Positions 16,384 to 24,314 of a stretch of DNA of 32,336 nucleotides are shown here, in pieces. Position numbers and translations under genes: made by a program. Numbering within the stretch: position 1 is the stretch's first letter; each line of letters opens with the position of its first letter. The notes beneath the pieces are model-generated. The model worked only from the letters and a program-made list of their open reading frames with translations, was not told the DNA's origin and made no database searches. Source of the stretch: Clostridium sp. LS (GTDB lineage: Bacteria > Bacillota > Clostridia > Clostridiales > Clostridiaceae); NCBI RefSeq assembly GCF_002760435.1, contig NZ_AUUU01000050.1:1-32336 (forward strand), read 5' to 3'.

Positions 16384-17172
16384 TTATTTTATCATATCTT
16401 CTATAACTTCATACACATAATCTACTGCATTATTTGCACATAGCTTGACCACATTTTCTACTCCATTAAATGTATAGCTATTATTTGTAATTTCAAACAT
16501 TGATATATCATTTAATGAATCACCAACAGTATATAAACAATCTGTAGTTTCCTTTTCAATTTCCAATACCGTCATAATGGCATTTCCCTTAGAACAATTT
16601 CTAGGTACTATGTCCACAAAAAACTGATTCCTAAATGCTTCTACATGATCTTTATATTTTTCTAATAGATTTCCCCTTAATAATTCTGACTTTTCCACTG
16701 ATTGAGACACATTAAAAATACTCATGATTTGTGAATCTAAAGTATTATTTAATGCCTTTTCCAAAGTAACCCTATCCGAAAAATGATTAAAAAAATCTGA
16801 ATTAACCTTTGAAGTATCTACTGAATCATTTTCTATGACATATGTACCATTTCCATCATCATAATATATTAATGAATCTTCCCAATTATAAAAATCAGTT
16901 ATTATTTTATTTTGTATTTTATTTGGAATCACTTTTTCCTGAATTACTTCATCGTTCTTATTTATTATTAATGCACCATTACACATAACTAAGTAGTCAT
17001 ATTCAAAGGGATATTCTCTTAAAATATCTTTTACTCCTTTTAAGCTTCTTCCCGTCGAAACAATTATTTTATTTCCTAATTTCTTTAGAGTCCTTAATGC
17101 TTCTAAATCTTTTTCAGCAACACTATTATCTCTAAATAATGTTCCATCTAAATCGCTTGCTAAAAATTTCAT
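16384..17172 (-). CDS. Cof-type HAD-superfamily phosphatase
   Basis: Predicted Mg-dependent phosphatase of 262 residues acting on a small phosphorylated compound in the cytoplasm; the substrate cannot be assigned. HAD motifs are complete: motif I DLDGTLFRDN with nucleophile Asp8 and Asp10, motif II VSTGRS, the Lys of motif III in the conserved KGNAI stretch, and motif IV GDSLNDISMFE. The insert between motifs II and III (about 75-190) is the alpha/beta cap of the Cof (type IIB) group. The ATG is preceded by AGGGAG, 10 bases away. The gene starts 24 bases after the hydA stop codon on the same strand, so it is probably co-transcribed with it. A functional tie to hydrogen metabolism is not obvious. 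Confidence 0.92.
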   Translation of the reverse strand: MKFLASDLDGTLFRDNSVAEKDLEALRTLKKLGNKIIVSTGRSLKGVKDILREYPFEYDYLVMCNGALIINKNDEVIQEKVIPNKIQNKIITDFYNWEDSLIYYDDGNGTYVIENDSVDTSKVNSDFFNHFSDRVTLEKALNNTLDSQIMSIFNVSQSVEKSELLRGNLLEKYKDHVEAFRNQFFVDIVPRNCSKGNAIMTVLEIEKETTDCLYTVGDSLNDISMFEITNNSYTFNGVENVVKLCANNAVDYVYEVIEDMIK

Positions 17173-17195
17173 TTTAGTATATCTCCCTAATATTT

Positions 17196-18923
17196 CTACT
17201 TAGAATATTTTATATGTAATAACTTATGAGCTATACCTTCCCCAGGAGCGCCCATATATTCATGATACATTTTTAATAATGCGGAATTCTTATGAGATTT
17301 TCTCTTTTCTAAGTTTTTATCTTGATTATATAGCACAGATGCTCTTAATGCTCTTACATCTACATTTTCCCTATCCTTTGCATTTACATGTGGCTGTCCT
17401 CCACCATTAATACATCCGCCTGGGCAAGACATTACTTCAATAAAGTGATATTGTTTTTCATTTATTTTTCCGCTTTTCATAAACTCAAATAAATTTGAAG
17501 AGCCATTAATTACAGCTATATTATAATTTTCTCCACCAATTTCTACTGCCGCTTCTTTTATTCCATCAAATCCTCTAACTTGTGTATATTCTACATTAGT
17601 TAAATCTTTATCTTCAACAAAATCCTTAGCAGTTCTTAGAGCAGCCTCCATAACTCCACCTGTAGTTCCAAAGATAACTCCAGCACCAGTATATTCTCCC
17701 ATTGCTAAATCTGCTTTTCCATCTTCTAAATTAGCAAAATTAATCTTTGAATCTTTAATCATTTTTGCTAATTCCCTTGTAGTAATAACAGCATCTATAT
17801 TTCTTATTCCATCGTTAGCCATTTCTTTTCTGTCAGCTTCAAATTTTTTTGATGTACAAGGCATTACTGTTACTGTAAACACATCTTTAGGATTTAATCC
17901 CTCTATTTCAGGATAATATGTCTTACTTGCAGCACCAAATATCTGTTGAGGTGATTTTGCTGATGATAAATTCTCTAAAAATTCTGGGTAATAATTTTCA
18001 ACAAGTCTTACCCATGATGGACAACATGATGTAAACATAGGAAATGGCCCATTATTTTTTACTCTTTCAATAAATTCAGTTGCCTCTTCCATTATTGTCA
18101 TATCAGCTCCAAAGTTAATATCAAACACTTTATCAAACCCTAACATTCTCAATGCTGTATATAGTTTTCCAGTTACATCTACCCCGTATCCTAACTTAAA
18201 TAACTCACCCATTGAAGTTCTAATTGAAGGAGCTATTGCAACTATTACATGCTTATTAGGATCTTCTAAGGCTTCCTTAACTCTATCCATATGTGGCTTT
18301 TCTGATAAAGCAGCAACTGGGCATGCAATAACACATTGACCACATAATAAACAATTAGTATCGTCAAAACATTCATTTCCTATAGCAGAAACTTTTCTTT
18401 CAGCACCTTTACCTACTATCTTAATCATTTCAGTTCCTGTCTTTTCTTTGCATGCAGCAACACATCTTCCGCATAGAACACATTTACTTCTATCTATAAC
18501 AATTGATTTACTTCTTTCATCAATGTATTCTGCTTTATCAGCAATTGTTAAAGGCGGATTTGCCTTAGCTTTTGTTTTTATAACTAATTTTAAAAATTCA
18601 CAATTTTCTCTTCTATTACATGGCCCACATTTAAATTCATGTTTGTCGAGTAAACTAGCCACTCTAGTTTTAACTCTTTCTTGAACTTTTTCCGAATTTG
18701 TTCTTATTACCATTCCTTCTTCAACTTTTGTTATGCACGCAAGTGATAAATTATTTTTTCCCTCAATTTCAACAGCACAAACTCCGCATTTTCCTACATT
18801 ACCACAATCATTTAAATAACATAGTGTTGGAATGTCTATACCATTATCCAATGCTGCTTTTAAAACTGTTGTATCTTGATTTTCTATTTCAATAACTTTT
18901 TCATCAATTATTATATTTATCAT
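17196..18923 (-). CDS. hydA: Monomeric [FeFe] hydrogenase (CpI type)
   Basis: Produces H2 by passing electrons from reduced ferredoxin to protons; cytoplasmic. The 575 residues match the Clostridium CpI enzyme domain for domain. The [2Fe-2S] ferredoxin domain has Cys35, 46, 49 and 63. The His-Cys3 [4Fe-4S] site has His95 and Cys99, 102 and 108. Two [4Fe-4S] sites use CVLCGRCVAAC and CLLCGQCVIAC. The H-cluster domain has TSCCPSW (Cys300 proton relay, Cys301 ligand), MPCTSKKFEADR (Cys356) and MSCPGGCINGGGQP (Cys500, Cys504). The C-terminal small-subunit part ends in YMGAPGEGIAHKLLH. The ATG follows CGGAGG by 8 bases. A TGTTAGAAT extended -10 at 19001-18993 may be its promoter. Maturases HydEFG are not in this window. 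Confidence 0.98.
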   Translation of the reverse strand: MINIIIDEKVIEIENQDTTVLKAALDNGIDIPTLCYLNDCGNVGKCGVCAVEIEGKNNLSLACITKVEEGMVIRTNSEKVQERVKTRVASLLDKHEFKCGPCNRRENCEFLKLVIKTKAKANPPLTIADKAEYIDERSKSIVIDRSKCVLCGRCVAACKEKTGTEMIKIVGKGAERKVSAIGNECFDDTNCLLCGQCVIACPVAALSEKPHMDRVKEALEDPNKHVIVAIAPSIRTSMGELFKLGYGVDVTGKLYTALRMLGFDKVFDINFGADMTIMEEATEFIERVKNNGPFPMFTSCCPSWVRLVENYYPEFLENLSSAKSPQQIFGAASKTYYPEIEGLNPKDVFTVTVMPCTSKKFEADRKEMANDGIRNIDAVITTRELAKMIKDSKINFANLEDGKADLAMGEYTGAGVIFGTTGGVMEAALRTAKDFVEDKDLTNVEYTQVRGFDGIKEAAVEIGGENYNIAVINGSSNLFEFMKSGKINEKQYHFIEVMSCPGGCINGGGQPHVNAKDRENVDVRALRASVLYNQDKNLEKRKSHKNSALLKMYHEYMGAPGEGIAHKLLHIKYSK

Positions 18924-18992
18924 TAAATATTCCTCCGTATATTATTTCAATAGTGTCTGGTATATAAAGCTTATTTAAGCTCACCAAGTACT

Positions 18993-19001
18993 ATTCTAAC
19001 A
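18993..19001 (-). promoter_or_regulatory. Possible extended -10 element for hydA
   Basis: TGTTAGAAT, an extended -10 about 70 bases ahead of the hydA start. The -35 region (TTATTT) is weak. Confidence 0.4.
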
Positions 19002-19151
19002 TAAATGCACTAGAGAAATAAATGTTAATTAATAGCTTTTATTGATAAAATAATATTTGAAACCAAGTGTTATAAGATATTTTAATATTAGAGGCAATTT
19101 AACCGTTAGTAATATAAATAATTCATACTTAATTTAATATATTATCTTCTA

Positions 19152-19733
19152 TTAATAATTTATACTTTTAATCCCTAAGCCATTTAATGTGAATTTTATC
19201 GTGCTCTCTATAATATCTTCTAAATCTATTTTTTCGATTCGAATTGATTCATATATAGCAGATGAACATAATGACCCGAAAAATTCAAAGGCTATAAGTT
19301 CTATGTCACCTTTCTCAATTAAATTATTCTCCATTGCACCTTTTATATTAATCTCAATTTCATTTATATATTTTCTTATTTTTTGTCTCAATTCATTTTG
19401 TCTATTTTCAGTTCCCCATAATTGGCTCATTACTACTTTGAAAAAATCTGTATATCTATAAAGAAAAGTTAATTGTATCCTACTTATTTTTATCAATTTT
19501 TCGATAGGTCCTATATTCATATTTTGAACTTCAACAACTTGGTTCAGTAATATTTGAAGTCCTTCTTCAACAATAAAATTAAATATTTCTTCTTTGCTTT
19601 TAAAATGATAATATAAAGTTCCCTTAGCAAGACCTGCATTGGATGCTATCTCATCCATAGTAGCACCTCTATATCCAGATTCAGAAAATATTTTTATTGC
19701 TGATTCAAATATTAAATTTCTTGTTTTGTTCAT
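19152..19733 (-). CDS. TetR/AcrR-family transcriptional regulator
   Basis: A 193-residue repressor-type regulator. Residues 1-55 form the TetR DNA-binding domain: IFESAIKIFSESGYRGATMDEIASNAGLAKGTLYYHFKSKEEIF, with the characteristic GTLYYHF recognition end. The remaining 140 residues are a helical ligand-binding and dimerisation domain, and the ligand is unknown. I chose the ATG at 19731-19733 (MNKTRNLIF) because GAGGAG lies just upstream. Two earlier in-frame ATG codons overlap the leader and lack spacing. The promoter is an extended -10 (TGGTATAAT) at 19793-19785. Neighbours are hydA (same strand, downstream, about 230 bases) and psd (divergent). TetR proteins often control a divergent neighbour, so psd is one candidate target, but no shared operator is clear. 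Confidence 0.94.
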   Translation of the reverse strand: MNKTRNLIFESAIKIFSESGYRGATMDEIASNAGLAKGTLYYHFKSKEEIFNFIVEEGLQILLNQVVEVQNMNIGPIEKLIKISRIQLTFLYRYTDFFKVVMSQLWGTENRQNELRQKIRKYINEIEINIKGAMENNLIEKGDIELIAFEFFGSLCSSAIYESIRIEKIDLEDIIESTIKFTLNGLGIKSINY

Positions 19734-19784
19734 AATACTTCTCCTCATTTCCCCTTGATAATTCGAAATTAACATACAATTAAT

Positions 19785-19793
19785 ATTATACCA
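19785..19793 (-). promoter_or_regulatory. Extended -10 promoter of the TetR gene
   Basis: TGGTATAAT, followed about 35 bases on by the ribosome binding region. The TTCGAA-centred stretch between promoter and gene (near 19763-19770) could be part of an autoregulatory site, but its symmetry is poor. Confidence 0.6.
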
Positions 19794-19799
19794 TCAAGT

Positions 19800-19970
19800 T
19801 CAAAGCTAAGCCACAATTCTACTATTTGATGATTAACACGCTCATGAACTTACTTGTTTTATATTCTTACTTTTGAATTTTTTATTATATGTGCTAAAAT
19901 TAATATTATACTTTTAAAATAAATCATGCCTGTTACACATTATTTATTTAAAGTATAAATTCTAGTTAAA
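19800..19970. other. AT-rich divergent spacer with no recognisable feature
   Basis: Between the TetR and psd promoters. No open frame with a ribosome binding site and no stable hairpin was seen. Confidence 0.55.
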
Positions 19971-19996
19971 TTTTATTGCATTATAATACAATAAAA
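19971..19996 (+). promoter_or_regulatory. Probable psd promoter inside an inverted repeat
   Basis: TATAAT (19982-19987) lies in the centre of TTTTATTG (19971-19978) and CAATAAAA (19989-19996), a perfect 8-base inverted repeat. The arrangement resembles an operator over a -10 element. No strong -35 is visible. Confidence 0.4.
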
Positions 19997-20097
19997 TTTA
20001 ATCAGAAATACTAAAATAAAAACAAGAAATGGAGGATACTTGTCATAACTGTAGCATTATAAATATAACTATTTATAAAGTTTTGGCAATTGTATTT

Positions 20098-20988
20098 ATG
20101 ATTCAAGTATATAATAGAACTACAAAATCTTATGAAGAAGAACTTATAGCTGGTAAGAAGTATATTGAATGGACATATGAATCACCAATCGGCAAAGGCT
20201 TTACTGAACTTATTACCAAAAAGAAACTATTTTCTAAGCTATATGGAAAGTATTGTGATACTAAGTTAAGCGCCAATAAGATTCCATCGTTTGTTAGGGA
20301 TTTTAATATTGATATGAGTATTTCAAGAAAAAAAGCTAGTGACTTTACATCTTTTAATGATTTTTTTACAAGAGAGCTTATTTCCGAAGCTAGGCCAATA
20401 ACTACAGATAAAAATATTTTAATTTCACCTGGTGATGGGAGAATAACTGCTTATGAAAATATAGATCTAGATAATATAATTCAAATTAAAGGGCTAACTT
20501 ATAGTCTTAAGGAATTAATTAATAATGACACTGTTGCTAGTAAATATAAGAATGGTGTATGTGTAATACTAAGATTATGTCCAACCGATTATCATAGGTT
20601 TCATTTTGTAGATTCAGGTGTTCCATATGAAAGTCACTATATTAAAGGGCATTATTACTCTGTAAACCCAATAGCCTTGAAATCAATTCCTAAGCTTTTT
20701 TGTGAAAATAAACGAGAATGGTCATTATTTAAGTCTGATAATTTCAAAGATATATTACATATAGAGGTTGGTGCTACCTGTGTCGGATCAATAATTCAAT
20801 CTTATTCACCTAATGTTAGAGTAAATAAAGGTGATGAAAAAGGTTATTTTAAATTTGGAGGATCAACAACTATATTATTTTTCGAGAAAGATTGCATAAA
20901 GATAGATAATGATATTCTAGATCAGTCTAAACTTGGTTTTGAATGTAAAGTCCTATTTGGTGAAAATATTGGTACTAAAGCAATATAA
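20098..20988 (+). CDS. psd: Phosphatidylserine decarboxylase proenzyme
   Basis: Pyruvoyl enzyme that decarboxylates phosphatidylserine to phosphatidylethanolamine at the membrane. The 296-residue proenzyme is expected to cleave itself between Gly255 and Ser256 in FGGSTT, giving an alpha chain with an N-terminal pyruvoyl group; the FGGST form of the LGST motif is usual in clostridial Psd. Other conserved blocks are [23 protein letters not shown] (Asp113) and [10 protein letters not shown] (His166/His169). I chose the ATG at 20098 ([12 protein letters not shown]) because homologues as I remember them begin there, but it lacks a good Shine-Dalgarno. The frame is also open from an ATG at 20029 that overlaps GGAGG. 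Phosphatidylserine synthase is not next to it. It ends at a strong bidirectional terminator. Confidence 0.93.
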   Translation: MIQVYNRTTKSYEEELIAGKKYIEWTYESPIGKGFTELITKKKLFSKLYGKYCDTKLSANKIPSFVRDFNIDMSISRKKASDFTSFNDFFTRELISEARPITTDKNILISPGDGRITAYENIDLDNIIQIKGLTYSLKELINNDTVASKYKNGVCVILRLCPTDYHRFHFVDSGVPYESHYIKGHYYSVNPIALKSIPKLFCENKREWSLFKSDNFKDILHIEVGATCVGSIIQSYSPNVRVNKGDEKGYFKFGGSTTILFFEKDCIKIDNDILDQSKLGFECKVLFGENIGTKAI

Positions 20989-21028
20989 AAAAAATGTCTT
21001 AACTTTCAATAGTTAAGACATTTTTTTA
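20989..21028. terminator. Bidirectional terminator between psd and tRNA-Arg
   Basis: TGTCTTAAC (20995-21003) pairs perfectly with GTTAAGACA (21012-21020), flanked by A runs and T runs on both sides. It serves psd on the plus strand and the tRNA on the minus strand. Confidence 0.92.
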
Positions 21029-21033
21029 TTAAT

Positions 21034-21108
21034 TGGCAGAGCGTGAAGGAATCGAACCCTCAATGTACCGTCCGTAGCGGTAAGTTATATCCGTTTAACT
21101 AACGCTCC
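21034..21108 (-). tRNA. tRNA-Arg (anticodon ACG)
   Basis: A complete cloverleaf of 75 nt with encoded CCA. Acceptor GGAGCGT pairs with ACGCTCT (first pair G-U). The D arm is GTTA/TAAC. The anticodon arm is TACCG-CTACGGA-CGGTA with anticodon ACG at 21075-21073. The T arm is GAGGG-TTCGATT-CCTTC. ACG becomes ICG and reads CGU/CGC/CGA arginine codons. It stands alone, followed by a bidirectional terminator. Confidence 0.95.
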
Positions 21109-21169
21109 ATGATATTTTTAGCAACAGAATTATCTTATCACAAGCTATTATAATAATCAAGTTTATAAT

Positions 21170-21216
21170 ATGATAAGTTACCTAAAAACATAAATTATTT
21201 TTAGGTAACTTATCAT
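21170..21216. repeat. Perfect 19-base inverted repeat downstream of the histidine kinase gene
   Basis: ATGATAAGTTACCTAAAAA (21170-21188) and TTTTTAGGTAACTTATCAT (21198-21216) are perfect complements around a 9-base loop, 17 bases past the kinase stop codon. Neither strand has a T tract after the stem. It may still end transcription or protect the mRNA 3' end, but it is not a textbook terminator. Confidence 0.8.
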
Positions 21217-21233
21217 GCATTTGCTAATTTAAT

Positions 21234-22139
21234 CTATAAATAAATATCTGAAAACTCCACTTCTAATACTTCTACCTTATTTCTAGCATTTAAGCACTTA
21301 TCTTTATCATTTTCATTCTCGTCTAATTTTTCTATAGGTATTTTAATGATAAATTCACAACCTTTATTGATTTCACTTTTAAGTTCTATAGTTCCATTAT
21401 GTGCTTTTGTTAAATACCTAACTAAATCTAAACCTATTCCACTCCCAGCGTATTCACTCTTTTTATTTCTTGATGATTGAACGAATCTATTAAATATAGT
21501 GTCTTGCTCTTCCTTAGGTATTCCTATACCTTCATCTTTAACAGATATTATTAATTGATTGATACTCTTCCATGTATTTATATATATACTGCTTCCTTGA
21601 GGTGAGAACTTTATAGCATTTGATATTAAGTTCATAATTATTCTATCTAATGCTTCTGGATCCACTGCAATAATGCATTCTTCGACATTAGTATCAAAGA
21701 CTAAAGAAATATCCTTCTGCCTAGCGTATTTATCTATAGACGATATATTCCATTCTATTAAATTAATTATATCTAAATTCTCTTTTTTTATATTATAATA
21801 TTTTCTCTCTAATTTTGTTGTATCGATAAGGTTATTTATAAGTTTTAATATTTTATATGAATTTCTCTTTATTACATCTATATGTTCCTGGCATTTTTCT
21901 TGATTTTTTGTATCCTTATATTCATCCTTATAGCATTGTAATATACTTAAAATTATATTTAGTGGTGATCTTAAATCATGTGAAATATTTAGAATAAAAT
22001 CTTCTTGAGCCTTTTTATCTTCTGTTACCTTAATAAGTTGATTAATTAATTCTTCTTTAGATAACTTAATAAGTTCAGATTTATATAATTCATATTCCTT
22101 GTTTGTTTCACCATCTTTTAAAACATCTACATCAGCCAT
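21234..22139 (-). CDS. Soluble sensor histidine kinase
   Basis: A 301-residue two-component kinase. The HisKA dimerisation domain has FILNISHDLRSPLN with the phospho-accepting His54. The ATPase domain has the N box (NLISNAIKFS), G1 (DEGIGIP), F box (IFNRF) and G2 (GSGIGLDLVRYL), all intact. The N-terminal 48 residues are charged and helical, with no membrane segment and no PAS or GAF sensor, so any signal must come from a partner or from inside the cell. The layout resembles the catalytic core of sporulation-type orphan kinases, which is inference. I chose the ATG at 22137-22139 with AGGGGAT 6-7 bases upstream. No response regulator lies nearby, so its partner is elsewhere. The promoter is TTGTTA/TATCAT at 22217-22189. 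Confidence 0.92.
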   Translation of the reverse strand: MADVDVLKDGETNKEYELYKSELIKLSKEELINQLIKVTEDKKAQEDFILNISHDLRSPLNIILSILQCYKDEYKDTKNQEKCQEHIDVIKRNSYKILKLINNLIDTTKLERKYYNIKKENLDIINLIEWNISSIDKYARQKDISLVFDTNVEECIIAVDPEALDRIIMNLISNAIKFSPQGSSIYINTWKSINQLIISVKDEGIGIPKEEQDTIFNRFVQSSRNKKSEYAGSGIGLDLVRYLTKAHNGTIELKSEINKGCEFIIKIPIEKLDENENDKDKCLNARNKVEVLEVEFSDIYL

Positions 22140-22188
22140 TCTTAGATCCCCTTTTGTTTTTACTTTTTTTACCATACATCTGTAATAT

Positions 22189-22217
22189 ATGATATCACAT
22201 TATTTTCCAGGTAACAA
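22189..22217 (-). promoter_or_regulatory. Probable promoter of the histidine kinase gene
   Basis: TTGTTA (22217-22212), 17 bases, then TATCAT (22194-22189) with an upstream TGA that makes an extended -10. It lies about 50 bases ahead of the start codon. Confidence 0.55.
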
Positions 22218-22366
22218 CTATAATTAAATAAAAACCATAAATAATTTACATAATTTTACTTGTAATTAATTAACTTTTAGAAACAAATACTCGGGATAAC
22301 ATTATTTTTATGACTTATTTATATTACTATCTTTAATTGAAATTACATTATAATTTAATTGTACTT

Positions 22367-22849
22367 CTAATTTAAATTTTTTATTATTTCATCCTTTAGA
22401 TATTTTAATATTAGTATAACGTAAGTTAATGTCCCTATTATAAACATCGTATCAAAATTTATGTCAGGTTTAACTATCTCTAATATACTTTGAATTATTA
22501 ATGGCAGTGTAGCAGCATATAAGGTCAGCGAAAATAAAGCCTTATATCTAACGACCATCTGCATAAATATTGTAAAAAGGGAAGCAACAACGGTTACTAT
22601 TAGACAATTAAATAGTAAATTCGATAAACCTACCCCAAAATTAGAAGTAGTATTATATATAAATGTCATTAGTTCAAAATTATCAATTTTATATACATTA
22701 GCTATTCCTTTTATTCCTGATAGAATTATCATCAATAAAATTGCATAAAAAATTGATCTAAGCAATCCCTCTTTAGCATATTTAGAAAAAACTTTTATGT
22801 CATATATAGACGTTATAACTTTCTTAAAAAAATTAGTTTTATAATTCAT
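22367..22849 (-). CDS. Small multispan membrane protein, DUF1189-like
   Basis: A 160-residue membrane protein. After a basic, amphipathic N terminus (FFKKVITSIYDIKVFSKYAKEGLLRSI) it has four to five hydrophobic segments, near 31-48, 70-98, 103-125 and 132-147. The arrangement of a short cytoplasmic helix followed by an FYAILLMII segment resembles DUF1189 proteins of Firmicutes, but the match is by eye and Yip1-like proteins look similar. No catalytic motif is visible. The ATG follows GGAGGGG by 3 bases, a strong but closely spaced site. It is divergent from the L,D-transpeptidase gene. An inverted repeat (TTCAATAT/ATATTGAA, 22891-22914) sits in the shared upstream region. Function unknown. 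Confidence 0.7.
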   Translation of the reverse strand: MNYKTNFFKKVITSIYDIKVFSKYAKEGLLRSIFYAILLMIILSGIKGIANVYKIDNFELMTFIYNTTSNFGVGLSNLLFNCLIVTVVASLFTIFMQMVVRYKALFSLTLYAATLPLIIQSILEIVKPDINFDTMFIIGTLTYVILILKYLKDEIIKNLN

Positions 22850-22890
22850 TTTCCCCTCCAGATTAGCATTCTTTTGTTTTGTAAACTCTT

Positions 22891-22914
22891 TTCAATATAT
22901 TAACACATATTGAA
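22891..22914. repeat. Inverted repeat in the divergent upstream region
   Basis: TTCAATAT (22891-22898) and ATATTGAA (22907-22914) form a perfect 8-base repeat with an 8-base spacer, the size of a dimeric repressor site. It lies 41 bases before the DUF1189-like gene, within its likely promoter region. Confidence 0.4.
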
Positions 22915-22967
22915 TTTAGTTAAAACATCAAGGTTTATTATTTGTTTTTCTTGTCAATATTATAGCT

Positions 22968-23027
22968 AAAAGAGCATCTTTTAATAAATTAAAAGAATAA
23001 TGTTCACATTTTCTTTACCGCTCTTTT
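22968..23027 (+). repeat. Nested hairpins upstream of the L,D-transpeptidase gene
   Basis: AAAAGAGC (22968-22975) pairs with GCTCTTTT (23020-23027). Inside, TCTTTTAA and TTAAAAGA form a perfect 8-base hairpin with a 4-base loop. The structure ends about 20 bases before the ribosome binding site, so it is either a structured leader or an operator pair. Confidence 0.5.
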
Positions 23028-23061
23028 AATTTCTAGGTCTTAATATTTAGGAGGCATTCTT

Positions 23062-24231
23062 TTGAAAGTCAGTAAAATTTTTTATAATAAAAAGAAAAAA
23101 AATAAAATATCTTTAATTGTTATATTTATATCTATTATATGTGCAAGTTGTTTCTATGGATTTAATAGATATAATCAACTTATCAATACTTTCAAAACAA
23201 GTTTTGATAATTACAAATTTGCTGAAGCAAATAATATCTTATTAACTAAACAGAATTTTAATCCATTTAAGTTATTTATGATGAATAGTGATATCTTGAA
23301 GTATTTTGATTCTAAAATAAATGATCTGTCAGAAAATATTCAAGCCAAGAAGATATCAAGTGAAAGTGCATTAGTTCAACTAAATGAGATTAAACGCTAT
23401 AACATTGCAGATGAAACTAAATTACATAGCATCTCTGATTCAATAGATTTAATTCAAGAATCAAATAAGAATTATAATACTGCTATAGATTATTATAATA
23501 ATGGACAATACAGTGAATCTATATCTTATTTTAATAGAGTTTCTTCTTTAGATTTAAATTATCCTGAATCATTAGTATACTTAAATGATGCTAAAGGTAA
23601 GCTAAAAGAAACGCTATTTGCTTATTGTGATAATTTAGTTAATAATGATCACTATACTGAAGCATTATCTAAAATCTCAGATAGCAGCGATATTTTGGGA
23701 AATGATTCCGATGTAACAGAAAAAATATCAGATATTAAAGCTAAACAACAGGAATATCTAGATAAAAATTCTGCTATAGCAGAAGCTTCATCTCGAGCAT
23801 TAACTGCTTCTATATCAGTAAAAAATATTAATACATTAAATATAGAAAGCAGTACACCGTATCTTATTAATGTTAATTTAAAAGAACAGAAAACATATAT
23901 CTATAAAGGTAAAGCCGATAAATGGCAATTAATTAAAACTTTTGCTTGTTCTACCGGAGTAAATGGTGAAGATACACCTTCTGGTTCATTCTCTACTAAA
24001 GAAAAGGGAGACTGGTTTTTTTCTGATAAGTATGCGCAAGGCGGTAAGTATTGGACACAAATTACCGGGGATATTTTATTTCATTCTCTTCCCTTCGCCA
24101 AAGATAAAACAACTATTTTAGATTATACAATGAATAAACCATCTTCCCATGGTTGTATTAGACTTTCCTTGGATGATGCTAAGTGGATCTATTCTAATAT
24201 ACCTAAAGGAAGTAAAGTGATAATAAAATAA
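23062..24231 (+). CDS. Membrane-anchored L,D-transpeptidase (YkuD domain)
   Basis: Forms 3-3 cross-links or attaches proteins to peptidoglycan outside the membrane. The 389-residue protein has a basic N terminus and one membrane segment (about 17-34), used as an anchor since no clear cleavage site follows. A helical region (about 40-235) contains tetratricopeptide-like pairs such as AIDYYNNGQYSESISYFNRVSSLDLNYPES. The YkuD domain fills the C terminus. It starts at TPYLINVNLKEQKTYIYKG, and the catalytic motif SSHGCIRLS carries His363, Cys365 and Arg367. The start is a TTG at 23062 with AGGAGG 7 bases upstream. It is a single gene ending at a terminator shared with addA. The repeat region probably positions the enzyme or binds a partner, which is inference. 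Confidence 0.93.
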   Translation: MKVSKIFYNKKKKNKISLIVIFISIICASCFYGFNRYNQLINTFKTSFDNYKFAEANNILLTKQNFNPFKLFMMNSDILKYFDSKINDLSENIQAKKISSESALVQLNEIKRYNIADETKLHSISDSIDLIQESNKNYNTAIDYYNNGQYSESISYFNRVSSLDLNYPESLVYLNDAKGKLKETLFAYCDNLVNNDHYTEALSKISDSSDILGNDSDVTEKISDIKAKQQEYLDKNSAIAEASSRALTASISVKNINTLNIESSTPYLINVNLKEQKTYIYKGKADKWQLIKTFACSTGVNGEDTPSGSFSTKEKGDWFFSDKYAQGGKYWTQITGDILFHSLPFAKDKTTILDYTMNKPSSHGCIRLSLDDAKWIYSNIPKGSKVIIK

Positions 24232-24249
24232 TTTTACAAACAATAAAAG

Positions 24250-24290
24250 AAGCAAGGTTGCAAATTTTTATTGCTGCCTTGCTTTTAATT
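24250..24290. terminator. Terminator between the L,D-transpeptidase gene and addA
   Basis: AAGCAAGG (24250-24257) pairs with CCTTGCTT (24277-24284), with inner GCAA/TTGC. TTTT runs follow on both strands, so it serves both convergent genes. Confidence 0.85.
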
Positions 24291-24314
24291 CTCTTTATTT
24301 CCTATACATCAATT

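Noticed and set aside
19020..19045. Possible Rex (redox) site ahead of hydA (TTAATTAACA).
   Set aside because: Only one half resembles TTGTTAA-N4-TTAACAA; the other half does not match, so it is not supported.
21034..21233. Integration site at tRNA-Arg.
   Set aside because: No duplicated tRNA 3' end or integrase gene is present in the window; the flanks are normal terminators and a kinase gene.
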